Positions 22,985 through 34,895 of a stretch of 64,000 nucleotides of DNA are shown here, in pieces. The notes below the pieces were generated by a model that saw nothing but the letters and a program-made list of their open reading frames with translations, did no database searches and had not been told where the DNA came from. The position numbers and the translations under genes were made by a program. The stretch's first letter is position 1. The number at the start of each line of letters is the position of its first letter. This stretch comes from Boswellia sacra (taxonomy: Eukaryota > Streptophyta > Magnoliopsida > Sapindales > Burseraceae), in the NCBI GenBank assembly GCA_013180625.2, contig SNVD02012263.1, positions 124,001-188,000 on the forward strand, in the 5' to 3' direction.

Positions 22985-24072
22985 CCTTTATCTTCACTGT
23001 TACTGCTTCCTTCTTCCAGACGCTGCTCTTCTTCTTCTTGTACCACCAGAACTTGGAGTTCCTTGAACCTACATCGATGTCCAGGTGAGAACTTTTCATC
23101 GCAACAGTAACATAGGCCCTTTTCTCTTTTCTCATGTAACTCTGCGTCTGATAAACGTTTAAAAGCATAATCCTGGTTTGCATTTGAGTCAAGTTTAACG
23201 GTAGAGGTTGTGGAATTTGTTGGGCTTTGGGTCTTTATGTAGTAAGCTGGATGCATTGTTATTCCCCGTCCAACACTAAATCCAGTCCCAATTCTATTTT
23301 GTTTAAGGGCCAGATTTCTATCTTCTATCCACTGGGCCACCTCCATCATTCGGCCTAGCCCATGGGGTTGCAGCAACCTAATCTCAGCCCTCACCTCTGG
23401 TTTTAGTCTGTTGAGGAAAGTCCCCTCTAGAATCTCCTCTAATACGTTTTAGAACGACACAGCCATTGCCTCAAATTGTCGACAGAATTCTTGTACTGTT
23501 CCGACCTGTTTCAACACTAGAAACTGTTTGAAATCTGTTCCTTCCTGTGACGATCAAAAACGGTTCAATAGAAATGCCTTTATCTCCTCCCAGCTGCGAA
23601 ATGGACGTCGGTGATCTTCCCACTGGAACCATGCCAGCGCTTCCTAGTCGAAGCACACCGTGGTAGCCTTGATCTTCTCCGCTTCAATCAAGCGGTTTAA
23701 GGAGAAATTTCGCTCGGCCTTGAAAGCCCATCCATCTGGGTCGTTGCCGTCAAACACCGGCATCTCTAACATTCGAGGCCAGACTTCGCCGCGTCTCTGA
23801 GAGCCCTGATGGATCTCCCCTCCTTCGCGGCCGCCTGGGTTGCTCCGGTTTGAGTTCTCGTGAGGAGGAGTTGTCGTAGGCGACGACTTTCCCAGTTTTG
23901 GAGCAACTAGTTCCAATTTCTCTAAAACTGCAGCCAGATTTTTTTCCAAGGGTGGAAGCCTTTGTAGGTCTGATTTGATAGATTCCATTTCTCTCTCTAG
24001 TTCATCCCGGACCACCTCCATTATCTCCTCTACCGAGTCCAACCTAGACGTGGCTATGCTTTTTTCAACCAT
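22981..24072 (-). pseudogene. gypsy gag, broken
   Basis: The N-terminal part (23644-24072) starts MVEKSIATSRLDSVEEIMEV and includes MPVFDGNDPDGWAFKAERNF, a typical gag entry. The frame is then broken at 23471-23656. The C-terminal part (22981-23394) contains LLQPHGLGRMMEVAQWIEDR and the zinc knuckle CYCCDEKFSPGHRC, the spacing seen in chromovirus gag. Several stops and shifts separate the parts. Confidence 0.85.
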
Positions 24073-24093
24073 TCCGAGTACCCGTTCAACCTT

Positions 24094-24105
24094 GCTCTGA
24101 TACCA
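24094..24105 (-). other. primer binding site (initiator tRNA-Met)
   Basis: The minus strand reads TGGTATCAGAGC, 3 bases inside the 5' LTR. This is the usual priming site of plant LTR elements. Confidence 0.9.
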
Positions 24106-24108
24106 AAA

Positions 24109-24380
24109 TGATAAATCCTAACCTCACTGCACTCACTTCACACAGTTGAAATGACGGAGAATAAAAAAAAATTGCAGACAAATACTTAGATTATATTTTG
24201 AAGGAACAAATTACGAAGAAGATAGTTCATACACTAGATAGATAGCAGGATATTCGAGAGACCTGTAAGCTCACCCTAAAGACTCCAACGTCTCCCAAAA
24301 TTCCCACGCATACAATCTACCCTTAAGTCTTCTTGCTCAAGTATCGCCTAGCATAGGTGGGTCTGATTGGAGGCCTATCA
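24109..24380 (-). repeat. 5' LTR of the gypsy element
   Basis: 272 bp with the same TGATA/TATCA ends. It differs from the 3' LTR by a 9-base stretch near 24128 and scattered substitutions. Confidence 0.92.
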
Positions 24381-24385
24381 CTCAT

Positions 24386-25043
24386 AGACCTCACCGCTCA
24401 CAGGTTTATGCAAGGAAGCTGATGTTCTAGCAATAAGACAAATCAAATCACACGGTAAAATTATGCAGAAAAGAACATGTAATAGGGTCATCTACATCTA
24501 CATCTTTACTTCATAGGATGGGAAAAGGCAATCTTTCCACAACCCACCATGGCTCCACCAACTTACAATATGTCTCTGCACAAGCAACCACCATAACACT
24601 TTCCAACATTATCCTCACTGCATTCAGATCAATAACAGAAATGTCCACTGTAATTTTGGTAATTTCCACAATGTGGAGGGACCAATAAGTAATGTTCCTT
24701 CCCAACATGAGAACGACCAGTCAACTAAGGTATCAGGCTCTCTTGGACCCTTGCTGGCACTCGTAAAAGAGCTTGACTATGAAGACAAGCAGGCAAGCTA
24801 AGTCAATCAGAAATCAGAATCACTAAGTTGTAGAGAGTTCAGCTCCAGACACCAGGAATGAGAATAAGAAATAAAAAAAATATCATAATTAAAAAATGAG
24901 TCGACAGGCAATGTGCATTTAAAAAGAGCTATAATATATTAATATTTACTGGTTTGGTCAATTGTCAGCCATGGCATTAACATTAATCTGATGGCATTCT
25001 TCAATACTATATTAAATTACATTCTCATCCTCAGCAAATGATG
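24386..25043. other. intergenic, 3' flank of the POLAR-like gene
   Basis: No supported gene. It probably includes the 3' UTR of the minus-strand gene ending at 25044. The open frame at 24511-24708 has no recognisable features. Confidence 0.4.
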
Positions 25044-28000
25044 TCATTCTACATAATGACTCCAAGATCCAGTGTCAATAGATCTTTTCATCCCAACCAC
25101 CTGCCTTGATTCAAATTCTACCTTGCTATTGCAAGCACAATCGGTGTTAGTATCACACTCTTGCTCTTCTTGTGCCTCAGTTTCAACATCTGAGGAAAAA
25201 AAAATTTAATTAGCATGAGAAGTCTAAAGAATTTCAAAGTAGAACCCCAATTCTTAAAGATGATAAATGGGAATTTATGCAACAAAAAGAGAAACAAAGT
25301 GAACTTGAGTGGAAGATGTGTTTAATCCTGCCTGATACAGTTGAAAGAGAGAATTCAGTCAGGCGTCTAACAGAGTCCTTCAGTGCCTGGAGTTCAGTTT
25401 CCTTCTCATGAAGCTTGGATTGAGCCAAGTGCAATTCAGATTCCAGGTCAACGATTTGATTTTCCTGCTGTTCAATCAGCAAACGAGACAGTTTCTGATC
25501 CAGTTCAGATGGTGATACCCCATGATTTAGGTAATAATCAGAACTCTGCCCCTCCACTTCATGAATTCCATTAGTTGAATCCCTAGTCTGCACACAGCAA
25601 TCCAGTCAAAAGAGTAATGTCACATGATGCATAGTTGTTGGAATTGAATGGAGCAAACCCAATTCAATGCAAGATGAGTTTGTTGTGTACGTCAACATAT
25701 AAATTATAGTTGGTGGGTCAAGTCTAACAAAAAAACAAAATGTGAAGAATCATAGATCTCATTGTTCAGTTACGACTATTATATTTCTTCACCTATTAAG
25801 GCTTAATCTCTGCAACCTTACTACTTATTGTGTTTGGAAATTGATGAACGGAACATTTTTGTGATGATAGGGATACACTAAGTACTACTAGTATAAGTAG
25901 ATAGACTATAAAATAGTGATTCCTCTAATTTCATCTATACATAATCTGAATGATAGATGATTAATGCACTAGAATGAAGGGCAAACATTTAAGTCATAAA
26001 TACATCTAAAGGATGCAGAAAACTAAAAGGAGCCAACCTCATGGACATTTACTTTCACGTCTCCATGGCAAGAAGCGTCTGTGATGCACCAAGGCAGTTT
26101 CTGCAGTTCAGACTCAAGTTCTGCTTCCAGTTGATCCATTTCCAGCCCCTCTGGATCTTGCTCTTCGGTTAGAATACTACTTTCGTATCCACCATCATCA
26201 ACTGGAGGGACACCAAAAATTTTAATATCATTAGGGTCTCTGATCACAGTTCTTGACTTTGTAAAGACTTGCTGAGAATGCTTGCTACTGATTTTCTCTG
26301 AGATTGCTGCTATTTCATTTTCAGAAGCAAAATTTTGCAGACTGCGAGATGATTTTCTTTTATTTAGCTCTGATTTTAGCTCCTGGACAACTTTGGCAGT
26401 CTCATCCATGGCTGTGTTCAACCTATTGATCTCAGCTTTCCCAGCTGACATCATGTACATGATGCCAACACCGAGTCCCCAGTTAAACAACGAGCTATCT
26501 AAAAAGCATATCACGACATACATTAAACTGCTAATCCCATGTAAAATATGTTCAGCATACTTAACTGAAAAGAATAAAATAAAGACCACTGCAAACATAA
26601 GTGCAATTCCACTGATGAAAATGCAGACATTTTTTGTGAGATAATAAAAATGGTGACAGCTATCAGTTTTTGGAACAATAAGACACAAGAAAAGCATAAG
26701 ACATTTATTACTAGTCAGGCAGCTTTCATATAACAAATATATTTGCTGATGAAAAGCTATCTAGCATTCCCAAACCATCTGGATGGTGATCTTGAATTTA
26801 AACTTCATACATGTGATGACTACAAACAACAAGGGTAGAACTATAGTCAATATCCAAAATGCTTTCTCCTTCACGACCGTCTCCATAATTATGAAAGTTC
26901 CCTTTTTTTTTTGTCCATGGGAATCTGCCTAACGTTCGTTTGGTACTTATGATAAGGTTACGATCTATTGCTAAGATAAAATCACTACAAAATGAACTGT
27001 GGTAAAAAATTACTATATCAATCTTATGAAAGAATTTTGAATTCCTTCAACAGTCCAGCAAGATCTGGCTTTGAAGAACAAAAGTGAAGCTATGGAGATA
27101 CTAATTTCCTTAGAATGTCAAAAACAATGATCCATCGTAACAATATATCGTGAAAGTTTTCTCTTCATAAACGAATGATATACAATATGGAAATGATCAT
27201 GACACTAAACAGGTCACATGATTTGAGATAAATTATTTCAGCTTTTAGTTATTGTCAACGCCTTGAAAGAAATTATGTTTTTATAAGAACGAGTACACCC
27301 AAGTTCCAACAGATTTCTGGTTGAGTGACCCCCCGTGTCTAAACATGGCCATATTAGCCACCTTTCTTTTCAACAAAGAGTCATTCTTTGTCACCATTTC
27401 GCTTTAGAAGCCACGAATAACACAAAGGAATTATTATCTATATCTTTATCTTTATCTACACATACATTAATATTTCTCACAAAATTCAGCTAACCTCAAA
27501 TTCCCAAAAAAATGTTCAGGTAATTTGCACGTCATATATTATATATATAGTTAGAACCACATAAGGTTTAAATTGGCCATCTCCTGGCAATATGTCTTGA
27601 CATATAGCTAGAATACCTGTGTCCCACTCCCACAAATCAACATGTTATTAGAACACTAAACAACAAACCTAATAACTAGCTCTATGTCTTATGCATCGAA
27701 AGCCTAAGGTTTTGCTTGCTTGGTCACAAGGGAGAACAGAGGGGAAAATGAAAGGAAAACTAATTCAAGCCTAACATTTTTCCAACTCGCTCTTTAAAAT
27801 ACCCAATCCCCAATTGGTTAATATGCCACCATTTTAATCCCCAATTAACAAAAAATGCAAAAAAGATCAATACTATTAAAAATCACTAAAATTTTGCCAA
27901 CTTGTCTAAGCAACCAAAACAGATCATGAAAAAAAAAAATGAAAGAACTAACCTTTAGGATAACATGATCCACACTTGGCAGCCACATTCTTGGTAGTTT

Positions 28001-28391
28001 TTCTCTTCTTCAAGGAAACAGCAACTCTCCTTTTACTGACATCAACTCCAGTGGATCTTTTGTCATTCTCAAATTCAATCTTCTTACCCCTAACTCCTGC
28101 TTTCTTCCTCACACTTTTCGACTTATTTCTAAACCCACTTTTGTCACCACACTCAGAGCTTGAAAACCTAAAGATCCCTTCTTGTTTCTCGCAACTACTC
28201 TCACACCCATCTGCATTTGAACCCTTTGAAACTAAAGGAGTTTGGTATTTTGCGTCATCATCAAAAGGGTTCGCTTGTTTTGCGCTTTGATCATCTTCTC
28301 TGCATTTTTGGCCACCGGGGTTGAACAGGTGCTTTGCTACAAGGCCAGTGGATCCTGCTGCTGCTGCCGCCACCAGTAGAACTTGCCACAT
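25044..28391 (-). CDS. POLAR-like protein (asymmetric division polarity family)
   Basis: Four coding exons: 28391-27953, 26498-26038, 25587-25332 and 25189-25044, together 433 residues plus stop. The N-terminus is hydrophobic (MWQVLLVAAAAAGSTGLVA). A lysine-rich segment follows (VRKKAGVRGKK), then SSLFNWGLGVGIMYMMSAGK, a coiled-coil stretch, MDQLEAELESELQKLPWC, and SELDQKLSRLLIEQQENQIV, then LESELHLAQSKLHEKETELQ, a strong coiled coil. These blocks match plant proteins named POLAR-like. Arabidopsis POLAR is a polarised cortical protein of asymmetrically dividing stomatal-lineage cells. Whether this copy acts there is inference. Intron 1 is long (about 1.45 kb). Intron 3 has a GC donor (CAG/GCAGG), required to keep the frame. 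The acceptor and phase of every exon agree. Confidence 0.82.
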
Positions 28392-28519
28392 TTAGTATTT
28401 GAAATATGAAGCAAAAGCTGAAGCTTTGATTAGACAAAGAGTAAGTAGTAGAGGTTTGGGAGTGGAGAGTGGTGAAGAAGCTGCATTAAAAGAAGCGGAA
28501 AGAGCGAGGAGAGTTAGGT

Positions 28520-29958
28520 GGAAGAGAAACACAGTGCCAAGTTTGCATTATTTTTAATAATTATTATAATTATTATCTGTCACACATGTAATGTACCCTC
28601 ACATGTTTCCCGCTTTGCTTCAATTTCCAATTTGGAAAAATTTTACCATGATTGGATCGGCTTTGGCTTTCTCTGGGTTTTTCCACCACGGACTGTCAAC
28701 ATCACGTGCCTGCTCAGCCTCGGCTTGCTTGGGATTTTGGATTTTCAAACCATTTCTACTTAATTGTCACAAATTTACAAGATTTGCTTCGTTATCGTGA
28801 AGGGATAATTTGTATGAATATCAACTTTTGCCCTAATTTAAATGGGAATTAGGTTTTGAAAATTATTAGTAATTACCCTCCTAAAATTTTTAAAAGTCCG
28901 AACACAATCCCTGGATCTATGAGGACACGTTTTTGTTTTTGTTTCCAAGAGAAATTAAAAAAGAAATTATGAGTCGTAATATTTAAATAAAAATATGTAA
29001 ATTTACTGATAAATTTTGAAATAATATTTAAATTTGAAATTCGTTTCAAAATGTGAAAAACAATAAATTTTTGGAGCTCCATTTCCATTTGAATAGTAAA
29101 ACCCTTATTATAACCTTTGTTTGATTATTCCATTTTCGTCCAACCACCGGCCCGCTTTGATTTAAAATTTTAATTCATCTAGATTTAAGAGATTTAAAAT
29201 TTTTTACATGTATATTTTTATATCTAATCACTTATTTTTAAATAAAATTATTTGCATATAAAAAATAAATTATCATTTTTTTAAATGTCTTAAAAGTTTA
29301 AAATGTCTAAACTGTCCGCTTATGATAATTTTTATTCTATAAATACCCTTTACATTCAATTAATAAAAATTATATAATTAATTAAAAATAAAAATATATT
29401 AATATCGAATATTTTATTTATTAAAAATTCTAAAAGTTGGCCGACCACCATCAACCGCCATCGGGATCACGCATTCGACGACATCACTGATACCATCATG
29501 ACCGCCTCAGCTTTCTCTACACGTCTGTTGGATTGCTTTTGCAAGAAACAACACTGTTTGTCCGTTAAATGCTGAAAAAATTCAATCCTTAATGTTTTCG
29601 GATATTTTACGGTGAAACGCCATTACTTCAGCAAAAAATATTTCAACAACCTTGTAGATCGATCAAATCCGATCATGATTATGTATTTAATGCACAAAAT
29701 GCACTACATTGATGGCGGACGGTGGTAGAGGAATAACGACTCCAGCAACCCAATTTTCAAGATCTTTTATTTTTTTGTTTTAAATAAAATATTTAAATAA
29801 TATAATATGGCTTACTGCATTTGAAATTCAAAATTTAATTTAAAAATTAAATTATGTTTATATATGATATAAAATATATAAAAAGAATAATTATAATAAT
29901 ATAATTTATTTAATAAATATGCATTTGAATGTTTAAAATTTGATTTGTTTAACATGCA
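28520..29958. other. intergenic, no gene seen
   Basis: AT-rich DNA upstream of the POLAR-like gene. The overlapping plus-strand ORFs at 28518-28852 cover one another in several frames without motifs. A less AT-rich patch at 29445-29560 is of unknown origin. Confidence 0.4.
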
Positions 29959-29967
29959 TTGGTTAAT

Positions 29968-30311
29968 GGGATAATTCTAATTTGCCCCCTGAGGTTACTG
30001 TAGTGCCGTTAGATTTAACGGGAAATGTATTAAACCGTTAGATTTAACGGAAAATATATTGAATAATAACTTAATGCTAATATTAGATTTAACAAAAAAT
30101 GTATTAAATAATAACTTAACGCTAATAAGCAGTAAAATAGACTATAATACACTGTTCTAAATGTTTTCTAAAGCGTTAAGTTACTATTTAATATATTTTC
30201 CGTTAAATCTAACGGTACTACATTAACCTCAGGGGGTAATTTTAAGTTTCAGAAAACTGAGGCCATCAATTTCTTTTGGTCTAACCTTAGGGGGCAAATT
30301 GGAATTAACCC
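29968..30311. mobile_element. Mutator-like MITE with 9-bp TSD
   Basis: The 344-bp element has long terminal inverted repeats (left GGGATAATTCTAATTTGCCC, right end GGCAAATTGGAATTAACCC). Inner repeats around CCGTTAGATTTAACGG also pair with the other side. Perfect 9-bp direct repeats TTGGTTAAT flank it (29959-29967 and 30312-30320), the hallmark of Mutator-type transposition. No coding capacity. Confidence 0.88.
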
Positions 30312-30320
30312 TTGGTTAAT

Positions 30321-31431
30321 AAAATTAAAATAAATAAAAATTGAATGTAATAAATTAATTAAGAAATAATTAAAATATACAATTATCGATAATCTTGACT
30401 TATATCACACAAAATATAAGAATATTGGTTTTTATAATAAGTAAGCTTATTAATTTATTACTATATTAATAATTCAATTGAATTTGTAAACTATTTAATT
30501 TTACAGTGTATTACATATTTAAAGCCATATATTTTAATTTGCATAAGAAAAATAAATATTTCACATTCAAATTAATTGAACAACTTAAAAATTTAAGATA
30601 TCTAATTACTTAATCAAAACATCTTTTGGAGAACAAATTATATGTTAATTTAATATGTTATATGTATGTATATAATCTTATATCTTAAATATTTGTAAGA
30701 TGATTATAATAACTTTGAATTGTTAAATTTAATAAAAAATAATTTTTTAAAAGATTGTAAAAAATAGTTAAAAAAAAGAATCTCAGTTTAATTTTATTAA
30801 CTATTTTATTTTTAAAAGATTATAATAAATATAACATTAGTTATTTGAATGAGAAAGAATTTTTATTTAATTTTAAGAACTTGTACGAATATAATATAAA
30901 TATTTTATATTTCTTATTACAAGATAAAAATGTCATATTAAGAATAATAAGATGCTTCCTTACCACTTTTTTTAAGAGTTATATAAAAGAATAAACAAAT
31001 ATAATTTGAAATGATTTGAATTAGACCCTAAAAAGTGTTTAGATCTAAAAAATATTAAGTGATAAAAATAAATACCATCTACATTTGAATTTTTTTTATA
31101 TATACTGTTTCGACTAAAATATTTAAACAAAAGTTTCCTAAAATTAATAAAAAAGAAAACTTAATATACTTTCTTTTCTTTTCCAAAAAGCGACACTTCA
31201 ATAACAGCTATTGCATGATAAAATATGATAACACTCTGAGGTTTAATACAGTGATGTACACCCATTATAAATTTCTATAATTACTTCCTGCAAATAATGA
31301 AAGTAAAGATTTCATTAAGGATGAAAAAGGATGGAGGAGAATGCAAAATAGGAGCAAATATCATATCCAAAATAGTTATAATCTAATGTTGGCTTCCCTT
31401 GTAGTCTTCCTTCTCACGTAGAGGGGGCAAG
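30321..31431. other. AT-rich intergenic, nothing recognised
   Basis: Very AT-rich sequence without open frames or clear repeats. Confidence 0.45.
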
Positions 31432-31670
31432 TCATTTGCCGGGAATTGGCAACCTATCCAGGTAGGATTGATCTGCTTTGATTCCAGCTGAGACTGTGAT
31501 CAACTTCTTCCTGCTTTCAGGCTTCAGCTGTGTAAAGCTTCCGAGTCCATCCAATGTAAACCTTAACCTGGCAGGCCTAGGTGTACATTCTAGGCAAGAA
31601 TGACATATCTTCTTCCTCTTCTTCTTTTTTAATTTTTTATCACTTGATAGTATAACTGGAGGGATATGTC
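31432..31670 (-). other. unassigned coding-like segment, possible last exon
   Basis: The minus strand holds an open frame ending at a TGA at 31434-31432, after a plausible acceptor near 31668 (CCTCCAG). It reads a lysine-rich stretch, then ICHSCLECTPRPARLRFTLD, then GLGSFTQLKPESRKKLITVS and ends YLDRLPIPGK. The composition is protein-like and the segment stands out from AT-rich flanks. I do not recognise the family. It may be the last exon of an unnamed gene, a pseudogene piece or a spliced 3' UTR of the gene at 34896. Confidence 0.3.
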
Positions 31671-32054
31671 ACAATGCTAACAAATCCATCTACAGCCGGA
31701 GTAAAGGATTTTGTACTTACAAGAAGGTCAGCATATGATTACAACTAGAATAGAAAGTAATTCAAATAGCAGTCCAAAGAGGAAAAAATTTTGGAGACGA
31801 TAACTAGTGGGATGTTAAGCACCTCAAACCCACATAGAATTGAATTACGTTACATTCTCAGGTAACGAAAAGAAAATTCAATAACACTTGCAATCATCAA
31901 ATGTTAAACAAGGGAGTTATGAATCAAGAGCATAAAGAAAATTCAATAACACTTGCAATCATCAATTGTTAAACAAGGGAGTTATGAGTCAAGATGCATA
32001 TCTTATTCTGAGGGATTATAGTTTTAGAATAACTTATAAACCACCAAAGCGATA

Positions 32055-32212
32055 TCAAGTATGTGAATAATGAAGTTTGTAGAACTGAGGTATCTTGATC
32101 AATGTTTCTATTATAGTTCTATCGTCAACATAAAAACCCCTGCAAATAATATAAAATCTGTCTTCACTACCGTCAGTATGAACTCCAAAGCTTGTTCCAC
32201 TGGCTAGGTCTG
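32055..32212 (-). other. unassigned coding-like segment
   Basis: The minus strand shows an open frame reading LASGTSFGVHTDGSEDRFYI, then CRGFYVDDRTIIETLIKIPQ and ending YSHT at a TGA. A stop (TAA) precedes it. An upstream piece, MESVVACMDDLIKHT, lies in a different frame. This looks like a broken or intron-interrupted gene that I cannot identify. Confidence 0.28.
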
Positions 32213-33955
32213 CTTAAGTTCCCATAGTGAAGTCATCCAAAAAAGAATCACGTGTGCTTTATCAGATCATCCATGCAAGCAACAACAGACTCCATAACAC
32301 AAATTTCAAACTACAAACCTGCCAATAGAACCAAGACCGGTTAGAATCTAAGGATTTCTCCAATATCACTGGTTACAATTGAAAAATAATTGTGCTTGTG
32401 TTCATGAACAAGCTACAAAGAGAAGGAAACACAATCAAATTAAATTCCCCAAGTAAAATTTTTAAAGGCAGTGCTGCAAGGATGTATTCTACAATTTACA
32501 GAAATGTAAGACTTGGAAAATGACAAAAGTAGATAACAATGTGAATACATCAGCACAGAATAATAGTATCTTCTACTTTAAGGTCCTATAAAAAATAATT
32601 GAAAAAATCAATCACAAGTTATACTTAACATTTGAAGGAACAGAACTTGGATGAAAATCCACCATTGGAAACCTGCACAGAATCACTGCCTTACAGAATT
32701 GGTCCTTCCCTCAAATCATAGAAAACTTCTAACTAAAAAGATGCTCCTTTTCTATTCTATTATACCTTGTTTTGCCGCACTTACCTCAACTATTCAAATA
32801 CACATTTTGTTTCTTAGCCACCTAACTCTATGTCATGTGTACCATACACTTTAGCTGGTCCTTTTAACTGCTGCCAGAAATTTTCCTTTATATCGATCTA
32901 CAATGCATTAACTAAACAATCACATAATAAACTCAAAGGTACTTCTTTCCATATCCACCATACTCCAATTCTATAACTCCTGTCTGGTAAGATGGAATTT
33001 GAAGGGATAAAAAAGGGATGAAACAAAAATGAAGGCAGCCAAAGTTAATTTCCTTATTTGGTTAAAAGTGAACCACAGAAGGAAAAGATTATTAAGGATT
33101 GTACCGTTTCCAAGTCTGCCACTATTTTTCAGTTTAAATGTCAATGATAATGTAAGGAAAGAAAACAGTTATGAATTCTCGTAAACCCTCATTTTCTTCG
33201 CTTCCTTTCAAACAAAATGGTAAAACCAGGTTTCCATTATTTTTCCACCTTTTCTCTCACTTTCTCTCTTATTCCTTTTCTTCAATGAAACAGAGTCTTT
33301 GGAAACATTATCCTACTTTTTCCTCTCTACTGGGTCATAAAATCCAAGGCAAAAATGCTCAAATTTAAGTATCACCTGCCTATCAATCTCCCACTCACAT
33401 GACTTCACAAAAAAAAAATCATTTAGAGACAATTATTCCAAGTACTGTTGACAATCCAATAGAGTCAGTTCAAATGTCATGTCAACATATAAATAAAGGA
33501 CTTGATTTCCATGGAACAATTGCACTATTCCCTAAGTACAAATTATAGATAAGAATTTCATGAGCATGAAATTATTTTGAGATATTCCAGACAGCACTTT
33601 AGCTAATGCATAAATAACAAGAAGCACCAAGAAATGGCAATGTTCTTAAGGCAAAAGAAACACGAAAGAGTAAAACTAACTTTTGGTGCACAAACCATCT
33701 CATAATAGGCATCACATCTGTAACTATGACCTCATAATCAATAAAACATCTTTGAAATTGAGAAAACAAAAGCGATGATTTAAGAATATGATAAGATCTT
33801 GGCCTGAAATCTTCCCTAACTGTAATGCAGCACATAATTAAACCCCAAACTCATTGCTAATATAATAGCAGTAGAAATTTGAGTATTTTGATTACTAACT
33901 GAATCCACTATGCAGAACTCAATACGTAAGTTCAACTGGACACAAGTAAACTTAC

Positions 33956-34087
33956 AGATTTGACACCTTGCTTGAGGTCATAAGGAATAGTGACAACTTG
34001 ATGGCCACAGTTAATTGAAGTTAAATTTTGAGGTTGCAGAAATCCCGTGACATCCATGCTTAATACTCGATTCAAAGCGTCCAAATA
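33956..34087 (-). other. unassigned coding-like segment with splice donor
   Basis: The minus strand reads LDALNRVLSMDVTGFLQPQN, then LTSINCGHQVVTIPYDLKQG, then VKS, and ends at a strong donor (TCT/GTAAGT). It could be an exon of the same unknown unit as the segments at 32.1 and 31.5 kb. No family recognised. Confidence 0.28.
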
Positions 34088-34895
34088 TTATTCAACCATA
34101 TAAAACATTAGTTACATACCTTTTTTTTTTCCTTAACAATTTAAACTTATAACACCAGCCAAGCCCTAGGATAATCACCAGAGCAAGACACATAAGAGAA
34201 AGTTTACAACCCTAACAACAAATTTACAGGCATAAAAGCTCAAAACATTTTTCTCCTACACCATTAGTGCAAAACAAAAAGATCATGATGCAGAACTAAA
34301 GTCATACAAATGTTTGGACAAGGGCCTTCTTCATGCATAATAAACTTTTCTGTTGCGTGAAACAATGACAACCACCTTTGAGACTTCCTTTATATGTAAT
34401 AGTAGAACCGCACACGAGATTGCAATGTAAAAGTTGGGAATTCATACATTCCAACCAACAAAGGCTTACCAAAGAAGCCATGCCCAACCAAATGCCAGAA
34501 TTGTTATCCTTTTCTCTGATTAACATCTAGGACTTTACCCTTTCTATCACATTAAAGTTATTAATAAATGCTGAGAGATTAAGGGTATATATGTATCATT
34601 CCGGAACCAATGAATCTTCCCCAAAACATTAGAAGCATAACATGTTAGTAAAAATAAATAAATAAACAAACAAATAACTATATGAATAAATTACATGATT
34701 CTATTCTGCATTTTTCCTCAAATTTGAGAATTAACTAATTGATTGTCGAAATAATGACTCCACTCCAAAGCATACAAAGCTACAAGATCAATGTTGCTGA
34801 CAACTCTATGTCATTAAAATGAGCTAGAGATACACTATCCACTACCAACTCGAAAAAGCAACAAAAACCAAAAATTCAACATACCCAGAGGGACA

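Larger units (their letters stand above)
19061..24380 (-). mobile_element. full-length, inactivated Ty3/gypsy chromovirus
   Basis: The element is 5320 bp, on the minus strand, with LTRs at both ends and identical 5-bp TSDs CTCAT at 19056-19060 and 24381-24385. The order is gag, protease, reverse transcriptase, RNase H, integrase and a C-terminal chromodomain-like segment. Small size, short LTRs (~270 bp) and a chromodomain suggest the Reina-like group of chromoviruses (inference). Many stops and frameshifts break all frames, and the protease, RT and integrase active sites are changed, so it cannot move on its own. LTR differences, including a 9-base gap near the outer edge, point to an old insertion. 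Confidence 0.93.

Noticed and set aside
24094..24105. tRNA-Met-like 12-mer (also at 5236, 10501 and 42687)
   Set aside because: These are primer binding sites of LTR elements, not tRNA genes; no cloverleaf flanks them.
28518..28852. Three overlapping plus-strand ORFs upstream of the POLAR-like gene
   Set aside because: The same DNA is open in three frames without motif, consistent with chance in the divergent upstream region.
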